Assembly: GCA_035222895.1 (NCBI GenBank)
Contig: JAVYIG010007846.1
Span: 1-64,000 of the forward strand
Direction of reading: 5' to 3'
Length of the DNA stretch: 64,000 nucleotides
Origin: Strongylocentrotus droebachiensis
Lineage: Eukaryota > Echinodermata > Echinoidea > Camarodonta > Strongylocentrotidae
Below, piece after piece: positions 34,801 to 45,635 of this stretch. Positions within the stretch are counted from its first letter, which is position 1; the number at the start of each line of letters is the position of its first letter. The position numbers and the translations under genes are program-made. The notes below the pieces were generated by a model, which worked only from the letters and a program-made list of their open reading frames with translations, searched no databases and had not been told where the DNA came from.

Positions 34801-37800
34801 CGTGACACTCATTGTGCTGTAAAAACATAAAAAATGAAATATAACAACATATGCAAGTTTACCTTATTAAAATAGCAATCATTAAACTAAGAGCATATAA
34901 CGGACAAAGCGAATGTAACTATGACAGTTTATGTAAAATTGCAATCAACAAAAAGTTAAGAGTTCAATTTGACTTTGATAAAATGATAATTTTTTCCATA
35001 GACATATTGGACTAAATGGTATAGATAAGAGTAATACTTGTAGTCGGTACATCAAATCATTTTTTTTTAATTCTCCCACATCATTCCCTGGGATACTGCT
35101 AGGTAACATTTTACTCATTTTGGTGAACAATTTCTTGCCAAAAAACTTGGTGGTTCTGACAATTGTTTAAATCGATGAAGCTAACATGGAAATGGGGTTT
35201 TTACCTGTATCCTTAAATAATTTGCATTTTATTTATGACAGGATCTGGTTTATCCTGAGAGGAGTTACAAGAATGAAGAGGAAATCAGACTGGTCTACTG
35301 TCTTCATGTGCTCAGCTATATTGTCAAGTATGTATTATGATGATTTCTTTTCCTTACTTTTTGTTTCTCCTTTCTTTTCTTAGCTTTCTCTATCTTTCTC
35401 TTTCTCTCTCTTCTCTTCTCTTCCCTTTTGTTTAATAATAATATTTTATCACTAACTGATTTTTTTTCCCCTCAAAATTGTGTTTAGATCAAGAAATATC
35501 GTCCAGAAACATAACCAGATGCTGACAGCTAATCCCGAACTTGACACTGAGTGAGTAGAAAAAAACATTACCTCTTTATATATTCTGATGTGTATGTTAC
35601 GTAATTTTGATTATCTTTTCTACAAATTACGATTCAGTGTTAGTCAGCACGATTTTTACACATCTATCTTGATTTACTTCATCATGTATTTGTATTTGAC
35701 AGGGACACTCGGTTAGTTACCAGACTATAGTGTTTTTGTAAGAGGAGATATTTATCTATTCTATAGTCATTGCATGTATGAGTGCCATTGATATGAGGGC
35801 CAATCTTTTAGAAGACCATTTTCATAATATGTTCAAAATTATAGGCAGTTTGTTGACAAAACTAGGTTTATTTCGATGCTTTTTTTGTACAAACCTGGTT
35901 TGTAAAAACGAGTCTAAACGTAAACCTAGGTTTGTCGACAAACCTCCTTTGTGAATTTGGGCATTAATGTTTACCGAGCAACTTGTTATTATGTTCACAT
36001 AATGTATATTGTTGTATCTCAAAAGTCAAAATGCACATTGCTTACATGAGATGTTCGAACAAACATGGCATGTCCTACAGCAATTTGTAATATTTCAGAC
36101 CTGAGCAATATGTTATAATCATTTTAAAACTTTCCCAGATCAATGAGGGACCAGGGCCTGACCAGACCGAGGGTCCTGATTCTGGTCCCATTCAGGAGCT
36201 CAGCCCTGGAGGTCATCAAGACCATGGCTAAGATCCTGATCCCACCAGACCAAACCATGAGCCATCGGAAGAGGTTCTTTGAAGAGTATGGAGGAGGCGA
36301 TGATCCAGAATCCAATATAGTCAAGCCAGGTTAGGGATAGAGTCCTTGTAGTCATAACTATGGTTGTTGTCGGTGATGGTGATGTTACTGAGGTGGAGGA
36401 GGAGAACTGTGTTGATGATGATTATGATGATCTTGGTGGTGTTGGTGAGAATGATGAAGATGAGGATGATGAGGATGTTAGTGATGTTGGTGACGAGATC
36501 TTAACTCTCTAAACGAAACCATGATCTATCAGAAGAGATTCTATGAAGAGTACTGAGCAGGCATAGATCCAGCTTCATCCAATATTGGAAGAATGATAGT
36601 TGATGAGGGGGAGGAGGAGGAAGGGAAGGATGATGGTTATGAAGGTGATGTATATACATGTAACTTATTTTAAGTGTATTTAAACTGCAATATCTCTTTA
36701 GAATGAATAATTGAAGCTCATATATTTGATACAGTATAGTACACAGAATCGCTTACATCAAGAGCAAAACAAGTTTTGGTGATTGGTACACTTTAATATA
36801 AATCATAAGGTAAATTGAAATATTTTATTTGATGAGACATACATGTTTATTTTTATGATTATAATGTATGCCATGTTTATTATTTGCAGAGGACTGGGAG
36901 GCAATGTTTAGAGGGAACAATGATGATCATTTCAGACTGGGTGTCACCATCACAAGAAAGAGCTTCAAACTCTACTCCACGTTCTACTCAGCTGATATCA
37001 TCATTGCTTCACCATTGGGACTCAGAACAGTCATAGGGGCAAAAGGGTGAGTGGATGAATATGATATTAAAGTACTATGACTGTTTGAAATTTTCATCTT
37101 TCACTTTGGATGAAATACGGCAGAGTATGTCTGACGATAGAAATCGGTTAATAAACATTGCAACGGAGGTAAACGCAATGGTTATTGCATGAACATCGTA
37201 TTATATATTTATATAGGGGTGAGGATGCAGTATTGAAAAAAAGAGAAAGGGTGTCATTGGTACAATGTCAGTTGATAATGCAGATAAAATTACAAAAGTC
37301 ACCATAAATCTTATATCTCATCACCTTGAAAAACCTTCAAAGAACCCCTTAAAATGGCATATGCATAGTGTTTCATATTTATGTATCCTAAATAATAAGA
37401 TCAGTGGGTTCGCTCTAGGTGTCTCCGTGCAAATATTTTAAAAGTACTTAGTTCTTTTTCATCTCCACTTGCCATTCAATTATACATACAAAAACTCAGA
37501 TTTATTACATCATATGTTAACAAACCTTGAGAGAGAGACCTGAATGGTCTTGTTTTATCAATTTATTTCCCTATGAGTCATGTGAGTCATTTTCTTTGCC
37601 ATCCATTTCAGAGAGGACAAGCATGAGTATGATTTCCTGTCTTCTATCGAGCTGCTTGTTATGGACCAGGCAGATGTCTTCCTCATGCAGAACTGGGAAC
37701 ACATCACGGTAGGCTCGAATCACATGAATGTTGTTCACCGGTTGTTCCCATTTGTTCATTTTGTGTGTGTTTCAGTATACGAAACCTTTGATCTGGAAAC

Positions 37801-40800
37801 AATTTCTAGGTGGTCAATTCTATACACCAACTGAATTCTTAACTTCAACCCAGAACCCAGCAGCATACCAAACCTTCAACTTACCCATACCAATATCTTT
37901 GACAAAATAAACAAAGGTTGATAGAGCACATGTTGGGCAATTTTTTTTTCTTTCTTTTTTCTCTCCAGTATTTCTAAATGTCTGTATACTGCATTAAAAG
38001 AGGCCTATAAAGTATATCATATGTAAAAGCAGAACGTTTTTTTAATTTTGCAAATGGCCAAATAAACCATTGTTTCATACTGCAAAATAATTGACTCCCA
38101 AAAGTGAACTTGTTGAATTTGCATAGTTTCTTGCCGATAAAATAGCCATCACTGACAGTTAAAAAGTTTCATGGCACAAAGGTTTTCACTTATATTATGC
38201 CATACTAATCAAACTGACCATAGCTCTACAAACTTATGGCCATTTTTGTCCAACTTCCATGGATATCTTTGCCCACGGTAAATTTCCCCCTCTGCAGCAC
38301 ATCATGGAACACTTACACCTACAACCCAAGGATTCTCATGATGTAGACTTCTCTAGAGTCAGAATGTGGGCCCTCAACAAATGGTACGTATCAACATTTT
38401 CTCGTCATAACCAAAAATTACTTTCTATGTGTATTTCCTGTGGGACCTGTCATTGATAGTGTAAATGTACAGGTTTATAGAATGTGAAGTTACCTTGTGG
38501 GAGTATGGGAAGGACAGGGAGGAGGGTGGTCATTTTCTCCCATAGGTCTTCTCAAGTTTTCCAGAACTAAACTGCTTCTGGTCTGATTTGTAGTAAGTTT
38601 GATCCCTCTCGGGTTAATGGCTTCACAAGGTGATAGCACCAGTAATCATTTCTCCTTTAAGTACAGAGGGAATGCAGGATGACTTCTTATCTTCTAATTA
38701 ACAGTAAACTTTATGTTTTCAGAATATAATGATTAAATATCTGCTCCAAACTGAATTACAATGAACCAAAATGAAAACATTAATAAATTGAAAAATTATG
38801 AGAGCCTTTGACCACAGGTATTTGATCAGTGGTGATCAATATTCAGGATGCATGCAGTAGCCGTTTAAATCCAATAGAAACTTCTTCTTGTGGTAACAAT
38901 TGTGCTTGTAAATACAATATAGATTCTCTCATCTCTGTAACTTATCATATTTTCTCATTGTTTTCCATGACAGGAACAAGTACTACAGACAAACATTAAT
39001 CTTCAGCAACGTGAACACACCTGAAATCAATGCTCTAGCCAGCAAACACTGCTCAAATATCCTTTTTACTAGCTTGGTGCACAAGTCCTCATTGTGAAAT
39101 AATAGATCTTAAATTACTTGCAGTTAACAACTCAATGATTCATTATCTTACAAAGTTCTGTAATTTGTTTAAGTATGGGGAAAATGGATTATTGTCGATT
39201 CATGTTTCTTTATAATGTGACATATTAAAGCTTACATCTAAAAGTATCCAATAAAGGCCCCAATTCAACCAGTCTACCTTTCATTTTGAGTTAATACGAA
39301 AAACACACAAAATAACATCAACTTTACAGTGGGTTTGTAAAATTCAGTTGTTAACTGTAACCAGCACTCAGTACAGGTTTTTACCAATGTTTATGTCATA
39401 TTTTCGTTAAATCATACATCATGTTAGTAGTTGTATTCTTTTTCTCTCTCTCTCTCTTTTGTTTATTTACATTTGTTTAGTTCAATGGTTGAGATCACAA
39501 AATGCCAAGACAATTTCATGCACAAAATATGCAAAACAGATGCAACTATTATTGACAGGTAGGCTACATTTTATATGGTTCTTTAGCACACTTTCTTAGT
39601 CACAGTGAAATTACTATGACCCTTGACCTTTATGGTATTACATATGGCAGGTAGAGTATCGGTGAACAACATGCCAGCACTCGGTAGCATTGGTCAAGTG
39701 GCTGTACAGCTTCCTCAGGTGAGTTCAATGTGACTGTTTCAGGTTTAAATACATATGCCGTCTGATTTGAAGTACATAAAATCTATGAATAGTTTTAAAA
39801 ATTGCATAAAAAGGGTGTTTTAAAGAAATCTGCAGCAGATGAATACAGTAGCATGGATAAATTCATACATAGTTGTCACTTGTGTAGTTTTAATTTAATA
39901 GTAGTGATCTTTTCTAAAAATCTACATGGTGTCTTAATGTGCTGTGAACGTTTAGATTCTGTTATATTTAATAATGCAGAGTTGCACATGGAGAGGAAAG
40001 GTTGTGATAGTTGATATGAAAGTGATATTTCATTTTATTAACATTTACTGCATGACATCACGGTAAACTATCTTTGGTGATTTATTTGACAGGTTTTTCA
40101 CAGGATAGAATGTGACAGCTTTGCTTCAGCTCATGAGAAGAGATTCCAGTTCTTTATCACAAAGGTATAGTTCTTCTACTTTTGTTTCTCTGTAACAGAA
40201 TGTTACCAAAATCATGTAATTTAAAAGCCTTGGGATTGCATGTGTATATAAGATGGACTGACTGAAAACTCGATATTGATTCTGGCTTTAGTATAAAACA
40301 CTCAAACTGGAGTGATGAACTGATCTTTTTTATTTGTTTAAAAAAGTTGAATTGTATTGTATCTTGGAATCATTTTGATAAATTTGGTTTCTGGGAGATA
40401 GATGTATATTTCATGTTGCTGTTTGTGTTCATGGTTTGTCTCTCAGCTAACAAGACTGTTTACATTTTTTAGCATTCAATCGGGTCTATAAACGTATATT
40501 TATGCTTCATATTTAATTTGGCAGGTCCTTCCCCAGTATAGAGAATCCCTGATGTCCGGCACCATGATCTACATTCCGTCCTACTTTGACTATGTCCGAG
40601 TCAGAAACTATTTCCGCAAACAGGAGATCAACTTTGCACAAATCTGCGAGTGAGTATAGACTGGCTAAATCCTAAGGCCTGAATTCATGAAGGAGGTTTC
40701 AATTTAAATCGTGGTCTAGACGTAAAAAATTTGTACCTGCATCATGGAATGAAATAAGCCTGTATTACTTCCCTCCTGTTTGACATGAGGACACACATGT

Positions 40801-42224
40801 ACTATGCATAAAGAGGTCTCAAACAAGGTTTTTGATAAACATCTTTCATGAATTCTGGCCAAAGATTTATAGTGAACCTCATGACACTGATCTTGGATAG
40901 TACTCAAATCTAAGCCAGAGCAATAGTTATGAAGACAAGTTATGAAACAAACAAAAAATGTTTTGGTTGATAAAGATGGTCCCATGCCAATAACCAAGTT
41001 TTAAGAATAAATCCTTTCATTCAACAGTCTACAAAAAATGATGGAACATGTCATGTTCATTCATACACAAACCTTAGATTTGATGTTTTTTTGAGGAGGG
41101 GTAATTGTTCGGTCACTCTCCTTGTGCATCTCTTCAAGAACAAAGAATGGAACAATTTTTTTTTAATTTGAGGGTCACCCTTCTTATGCAAGAAACTAAG
41201 ACTTCAAACCAATGGAAAAAATATTAACACCACTTGTAGTATTTGCTTAGAATTATAAAAACAATATGCATTACTTGAAAGGAAAAAAAAGTTGTTATAA
41301 CTCCAAGAGAGTCTGCTTATTGCTGTAGATCATATGTGATACAGAGCTGCCAGTTAGTACCAGTATGAGGGCTGCATAATATTTTGATAATAGTAAAGTT
41401 GTGATATTCAATATTTTTGAAATTCAGGTACACAAGCCAGTCTAATATCTCAAGAGCAAGGATGTATACAGCAAAAGGAATGCGTCATACTCTAATCATC
41501 ACTGAGAGATTTCACTTCTTCAGAAGGTATAGTTTGAGAATGATGATGATGATGATGATGATTATGAGAAGGAGGAGGAGAAGGAGAATAATGGTGTTGA
41601 GGGTTATGGTAATGATGATGATATTGCTGCTGATGATGGTGGCAGTGATGATTATGTTGATGACATAAAATATTTGTAATTGCTTTCTTTTCTACTTTTA
41701 ATACATTATATGGTTATTTTTATTTAATTTAAATTATGTCATACATGGAAATGTATTACGCTTTACAAGTGAGCCATACTATTGAACTGTACTGCCCAAT
41801 AACGATAACGTTTCCTTAGAACATGTTCTCGTATAGACATTTGCTACAAAAGAAAATATGATGTTCTTGTTACAATGAAAATAATACTTTCCATTTTAAA
41901 GTGTTTCATGCACAGACAATACCAGCCTCCATTGTTCTCAAACTCCACAATGCATTTACCTCATGTGTCCTTTACAGGTACAAGTTGCGCGGCATTCACC
42001 ACATCATATTCTACCAGCTTCCCACCTACCCGCACTTCTACAGTGAGCTGTGCAACATGCTGGAGACGCCAACAACAGAGGGCGCAATGAAGGAACACAC
42101 CTGCAGTATTATGTACACCAAGTACGACGCCCTTCGGCTGGGGCCAGTGGTTGGACTCAAACGCAACAGTCACATGTTGAACTCGGACAAGAATGTTCAT
42201 ATGTTTGTTTCTGGAGATGTCTGA
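28836..42224 (+). CDS. UTP25: UTP25 / DIEXF (Def), SSU processome pseudohelicase
   Basis: A nucleolar U3 snoRNP-associated factor needed for 18S rRNA maturation; zebrafish Def also controls p53 turnover. Exons: 28836-28957, 31193-31256, 31790-31892, 32359-32676, 33282-33373, 34144-34239, 34591-34710, 35242-35327, 35488-35550, 36139-36329, 36890-37046, 37612-37708, 38298-38383, 38974-39056, 39642-39718, 40093-40164, 40525-40649, 41428-41526, 41978-42224. They join in phase to about 765 aa (human 756). The start ATG precedes a basic stretch ([19 protein letters not shown]) suited to nucleolar import. Then comes an acidic region and the conserved core: [64 protein letters not shown] (DQAD in place of DEAD), [58 protein letters not shown]. 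Stop TGA at 42222. No frame change. Confidence 0.96.
29321..30711. repeat. Possible DNA element in UTP25 intron 1
   Basis: The first intron contains GC-richer sequence unlike its surroundings. It begins CAGTAGTGTCTGATGGCGC and ends GGCGC-type sequence reading CAGCGCCCCTACTG, a partial inverted match limited to CAGTAG and GGCGC. Frames inside (for example 30070-30282) match nothing I know. The borders are uncertain. Confidence 0.3.
29591..29868. repeat. Perfect 139-bp tandem duplication
   Basis: 29591-29729 and 29730-29868 are identical base for base. Complete identity in non-coding DNA suggests a recent event or an assembly artefact. Confidence 0.93.
30712..31192 (+). other. End of UTP25 intron 1
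   Basis: No gene. TTCAGAGATGCCAAGTTC-type and ATGCGTGA motifs recur in opposite orientation around 30975-31090 (ATGCGTGACATTTTCATGAC versus TGACGTCACGCATAATGCGTG), a weak foldback. Confidence 0.35.
31257..31789 (+). other. UTP25 intron 2, nothing further seen
   Basis: AT-rich with an ordinary donor and acceptor. Confidence 0.7.
32359..32676 (+). CDS. UTP25: UTP25 acidic-region exon
   Basis: A single exon codes almost only Asp, Glu, Ser and Asn, the low-complexity acidic region found before the conserved core in this family. It is in phase with its neighbours (G|AT GAG at the start, AAA G|GT at the end), which shows it is coding and not just a GAA/GAT microsatellite. Length probably varies between individuals. 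Confidence 0.9.
33015..33069. repeat. Near-perfect 55-bp palindrome
   Basis: Two 27-base arms, fully complementary, are separated by one base. Each arm contains ATTTGCAAAT, itself a palindrome and close to the POU octamer. It lies in UTP25 intron 4 and has no protein frame. Confidence 0.93.
33374..34143 (+). other. UTP25 intron 5, nothing further recognised
   Basis: No repeat or gene recognised; a long T run precedes the TTCTAG acceptor. Confidence 0.6.
35846..35944. repeat. Inverted repeat in UTP25 intron 9
   Basis: AGTTTGTTGACAAA-ACTAGGTTTA and TAAACCTAGGTTTGTCGACA pair across about 50 bases, and ACAAACCTGGTTTGT in the centre is itself palindromic. A probable small foldback element. Confidence 0.7.
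36513..36588 (+). pseudogene. Decayed copy of the end of UTP25 exon 10
   Basis: About 185 bases after exon 10, the sequence AGAAGAGATTCTATGAAGAG and its flanks repeat the exon end ([20 protein letters not shown]) as [12 protein letters not shown], then an in-frame stop, [10 protein letters not shown]. It has no acceptor or donor, so it is an untranscribed-exon-like relic of a local duplication. The intervening sequence is a degenerate GATGATG/GGTGATG repeat. Confidence 0.8.
37047..37611 (+). other. UTP25 intron 11, nothing further seen
   Basis: AT-rich with a normal acceptor (CCATTTCAG). Confidence 0.7.
37709..38297 (+). other. UTP25 intron 12, nothing further seen
   Basis: AT-rich; acceptor CCCCCTCTGCAG. 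Confidence 0.7.
39057..39641 (+). other. U12-type AT-AC intron of UTP25
   Basis: The intron starts ATATCCTTTTT, a full match to the U12 5' splice consensus, and ends TTAC. CCCTTGAC (about 39620-39627) fits the U12 branch-site consensus, with the branch A about 15 bases before the 3' end. Only this choice joins TCA A|AT ATG GCA in phase, giving [14 protein letters not shown], which aligns with human KYCVNMQGQVAVRN. Confidence 0.92.
40165..40524 (+). other. UTP25 intron 16, nothing further seen
   Basis: AT-rich, ordinary signals. Confidence 0.7.
40650..41427 (+). other. UTP25 intron 17, possible diverged repeat
   Basis: GGCCTGAATTCATGAAGGAGGT near 40675 and CATGAATTCTGGCC near 40848 are partial inverse copies, which hints at an old foldback element. 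No gene. Confidence 0.4.
41538..41668. repeat. ATG/AGG trinucleotide repeat
   Basis: Imperfect GAT/AGG repeat immediately downstream of UTP25 exon 18. Confidence 0.8.
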
Positions 42225-44156
42225 ATGATGAATGACAAACATAAGTATTGTGTCGATGTCTCTCTGATCCAAATGAACGAACTCGCAGAGAAGAAAGTCC
42301 ATATGTCCATGTCTGGTGATCTCTGCATGGCGATTAACCAACAGTATCTCAAGCTGGTGTTCTTGTGACCTGATGTGTGGTTGGTTTTAAGAAAGACCAA
42401 TCATCACACTGATGTATAATGCATTAGAAGAAGATATCATGCTGTTTGGTGATTAGACACTTGGAGGTGGAGCAAGGAACACGATCTATGAAGGAGAGAG
42501 TTCTCAAAATGTCTTCCAAAAGCTCTTGAAATGTTTTCAATTCAGAGGAGCCATCTAGTGCTCACTTGAATAGCATAAGCTAGTCAACATCCTGAATTTA
42601 GAGATACAGACAGATAAAGAGAGAGAGAGAGAAGGGATATTAAACTTATATGTGATTTTAATCAATAGAAAAGCTAATAGTTATCAAAACAGCAAAACAC
42701 CTGACTTACAAGTTGAAGTTACTATCCAAATATCTATCACTTTGAATGAAGACTGGTGCATCTAGCTAGTGAAAGGATATTCAAGCGGTGTTTGCTGGCT
42801 GGAGCATTGATATCAGGTTCATTCACATTGGTGAAGTTTGTCTGTAGATTGTCTCAGATGCTATAAAATCCTTTGTGTTTCTGGTCAGTTTACCAGGATT
42901 TGAAGGGTTTGATCTTTATTAAGGCAAATAATAATGATGCTGCAGGCAAGGTGCATAAGAAAGTAAATTTGAAGAATAGTTAGCAACAAGACAGTGCAAT
43001 AAAACAGGAATGGACAAAGAGTGTACATTGCACTTAAAAGTCACTACCTGTCCGTCTATGGACAACAAATAAACAGACAATACTTTTGTAAGAATGTAAA
43101 AGTTAAAAAACCCATCATGCTCTAACGTGATGACGTTCCTTTCTTCCTCTTAATTTATCTGTTGATTGTTGCATTTCCTATCCCTAGCTAAACATGTAAC
43201 AGACTGCTTTAAAATACCCTCCCCCCCCCCCAACAGTTCTCACAAAGAAAGTATTTCTAAATAATACCAGATACATAATTCAAGAATGAAGAATTGAATT
43301 TTATTTTTTATTTTTTATTGAAAGATTGACAGGTTTTTATGTAAAATGTTTTCTCTTTTCTTTAAAGATACAGCAGCAAGCTATGGTTTTATTAATGATA
43401 ATTGTATTAATTGTGTAAGATAAGAACAACATTAACGATTTAAGTCCATGTATAGATAGAACGGTGAAGTCAATCTGGCAAATTTCTTTGATTTGAGTTA
43501 ATAAAAAAACTTGATAGATTCTAAACTGCTACTGTTTAAAATATAGTTATACTTCTTCTAAAGGGGTGGAATAATCACTGAATGATAGATGTGATTTTGT
43601 AAACACTGGACCTTCTGGTCAGAAATGCTTTCTAAATTCAATTCAAGTTTATTTCCACATTTGGTTAAAAATAAAGAAATACAATCAACTTGTGTATGGC
43701 AAAGATTCAAAAGAAACGTGGACTACTCATAATGTGGTGGAAATAACAAAGACCAATCTATCCACTCTGAATCCATCCGACCGTTTACTCTAAAATTTGC
43801 ACACATCTCATGATTTGAAAAGAAATCAGTTTCTACCATTACTGTAGTTTTGATGTAATTCATTGTTATTAATGTGAATTGTAAATGGAATATATTCATG
43901 AATATACTCCTTGAAATATGAGACTCCACAAATTCCTGTAATATTTTTTCACAAGAAGCCAAGTCATTACAAATATACTATTATAAATAAAATATTTTAA
44001 AAACTATTAATAATATTCTGTTGAGTCTTTGTTTTGTTTCTGTGTGTTGCATTTTGTATTTTACCCTAAAGTTGCAGTTTTTATGTTGATTCCATTTCTA
44101 CTTTGATGATCACATTTTGGTTAAATTCAGATTTTACATGTGAGTGAATTTTGAAG
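42225..44156. other. UTP25 3' flank and spacer
   Basis: Probable 3' UTR followed by spacer. It contains AATAAA-like hexamers (for example near 43000 and 43990) and a C-run near 43220. No further gene recognised. Confidence 0.45.
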
Positions 44157-44160
44157 ATGT

Positions 44161-44207
<47 letters not shown>

Positions 44208-44280
44208 TTGGTGAGGATGATGATGATAATGATGATGATGGTGCTGCTGATGAAGATGATAATGATAGCGATGATGAAAT
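44157..44280. repeat. GAT microsatellite
   Basis: TGATGATGA repeats run for about 120 bases; on the minus strand this reads as a His-rich frame, which is an artefact. Confidence 0.92.
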
Positions 44281-45560
44281 AGACTCAATATCATATGTAT
44301 TGTAATATATATCACAGTAAAAAGGTTTTCATGATAGATGGAATGGAAAGAAAAAAACATCTCTAAATCGCCAGTTCCTTATTAACAATATAGAATAAAT
44401 TAAATTCAAAGTTCAAAACCCTTGCATGTAGGCCAATACGGCAACAAAGTCTCAAAAAATTGTTATATCACGGTAATTTCATGTCAAATCTTTAGTTCTT
44501 TTATATTTTTTCTCCATCTTATTCATGTGTTTGTATAATTTCAACATTGAAACAATTTTTTCATTATTATTTATTTCTTAGTACAGGTATGGTTTACACT
44601 TCTTGTGTTATCTATGGGTACTATCAGAATTGCATTTGTTAGCATATATACGAGCATGTCATAAAGACACGCAAGACCTTTCCATTCTTTCGTGTTTAAT
44701 AGGTTTAAGAAGTCTAAAAACATGGGAACGTTTGTTTATTTTTTTATTTATGAGAAGGGAGTCTCTTCATTTATTAGGAGGCACGTACAATTTTGTGTGT
44801 GTTTGGGGAGGGGGGGGGGGGGGGTTTCTACTAGGGTCTAGATCTTCGTACAGTACAGCTACACTGTATAGTAGTTGAGTCAGGTACAAGTACCGGTATA
44901 CGTGCGAAAAGCAGGAAGATTTCAATTGCACAACTACTACCAAAGAGCTTATACTACAGAGAGGGCTTGATTAGCTCCACTATAGTATGTAACATAGAAG
45001 TAGAAATAATCGATGTAGAAATAAATGCTCTCTAGCTGTTTATAGATTTTAAAGCATAATAGAAACGGTCATCCTCAACTATTTAGCATTAATTATGTGC
45101 TTTTAAAAACTTTTAAATTTGCTTACCATGATTCATTCCTCCCCCCCCCCCCCATAATTTCGAAGAAAAAGGTTGAGAAATATGGTGTATAGATCATAGT
45201 GGAAGTTATAGACAGAAAAATCTGTCTGTTTGGAGTATATATTTTGTTTAAACATCTTTGAATTTTCATGCTGTGTACAAGAAATATTCGGTATAGCCAG
45301 ATATAGTCTTGGTAGAACATATCCGGGGCCGGAATATATCCCTGCACACAATTTTTTGACTGATATTATAGGCTAAGGGTAGGACTTGTTATAGATATAT
45401 AGGCATATTTCTCATTATATATTTTTTTTTATTTGCTCTCATGCAAAAATCATGCTTGAAGCGTATGGAATAAGCTGTGAAAAATAAAGAAAAATAGATA
45501 CATGCTCTTTTTCCTTTTTTTAAACATTTCTTCTATGTTTCTTCACACACGTTTCGGCAT
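44281..45560. other. Spacer upstream of LRPPRC
   Basis: AT-rich, with a G-run near 44810 and a C-run near 45140. No gene recognised. Confidence 0.5.
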
Positions 45561-45635
45561 ACTACGGAAGTACCATCGGGTACATTCTCATTACAATCGT
45601 AGCTCTTGTAACACGTGTGCGAAAGAGAAGTAAAA
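45561..45635 (+). promoter_or_regulatory. Candidate LRPPRC proximal promoter
   Basis: ACGGAAGT (45564-45571) fits an ETS/GABP (NRF-2) core, common in promoters of nuclear genes for mitochondrial proteins, and CACGTG (45612-45617) is an E-box, both within 75 bases of the start codon. No TATA box is seen. The transcription start is unknown. Confidence 0.35.

Noticed and set aside
41417-41668. Met/Arg-rich tail after UTP25 exon 18
   Set aside because: Read-through of the GTATAG donor into a trinucleotide repeat; homology stops at the donor.
44127-44360. His-rich minus-strand frame
   Set aside because: Translation of a GAT microsatellite.
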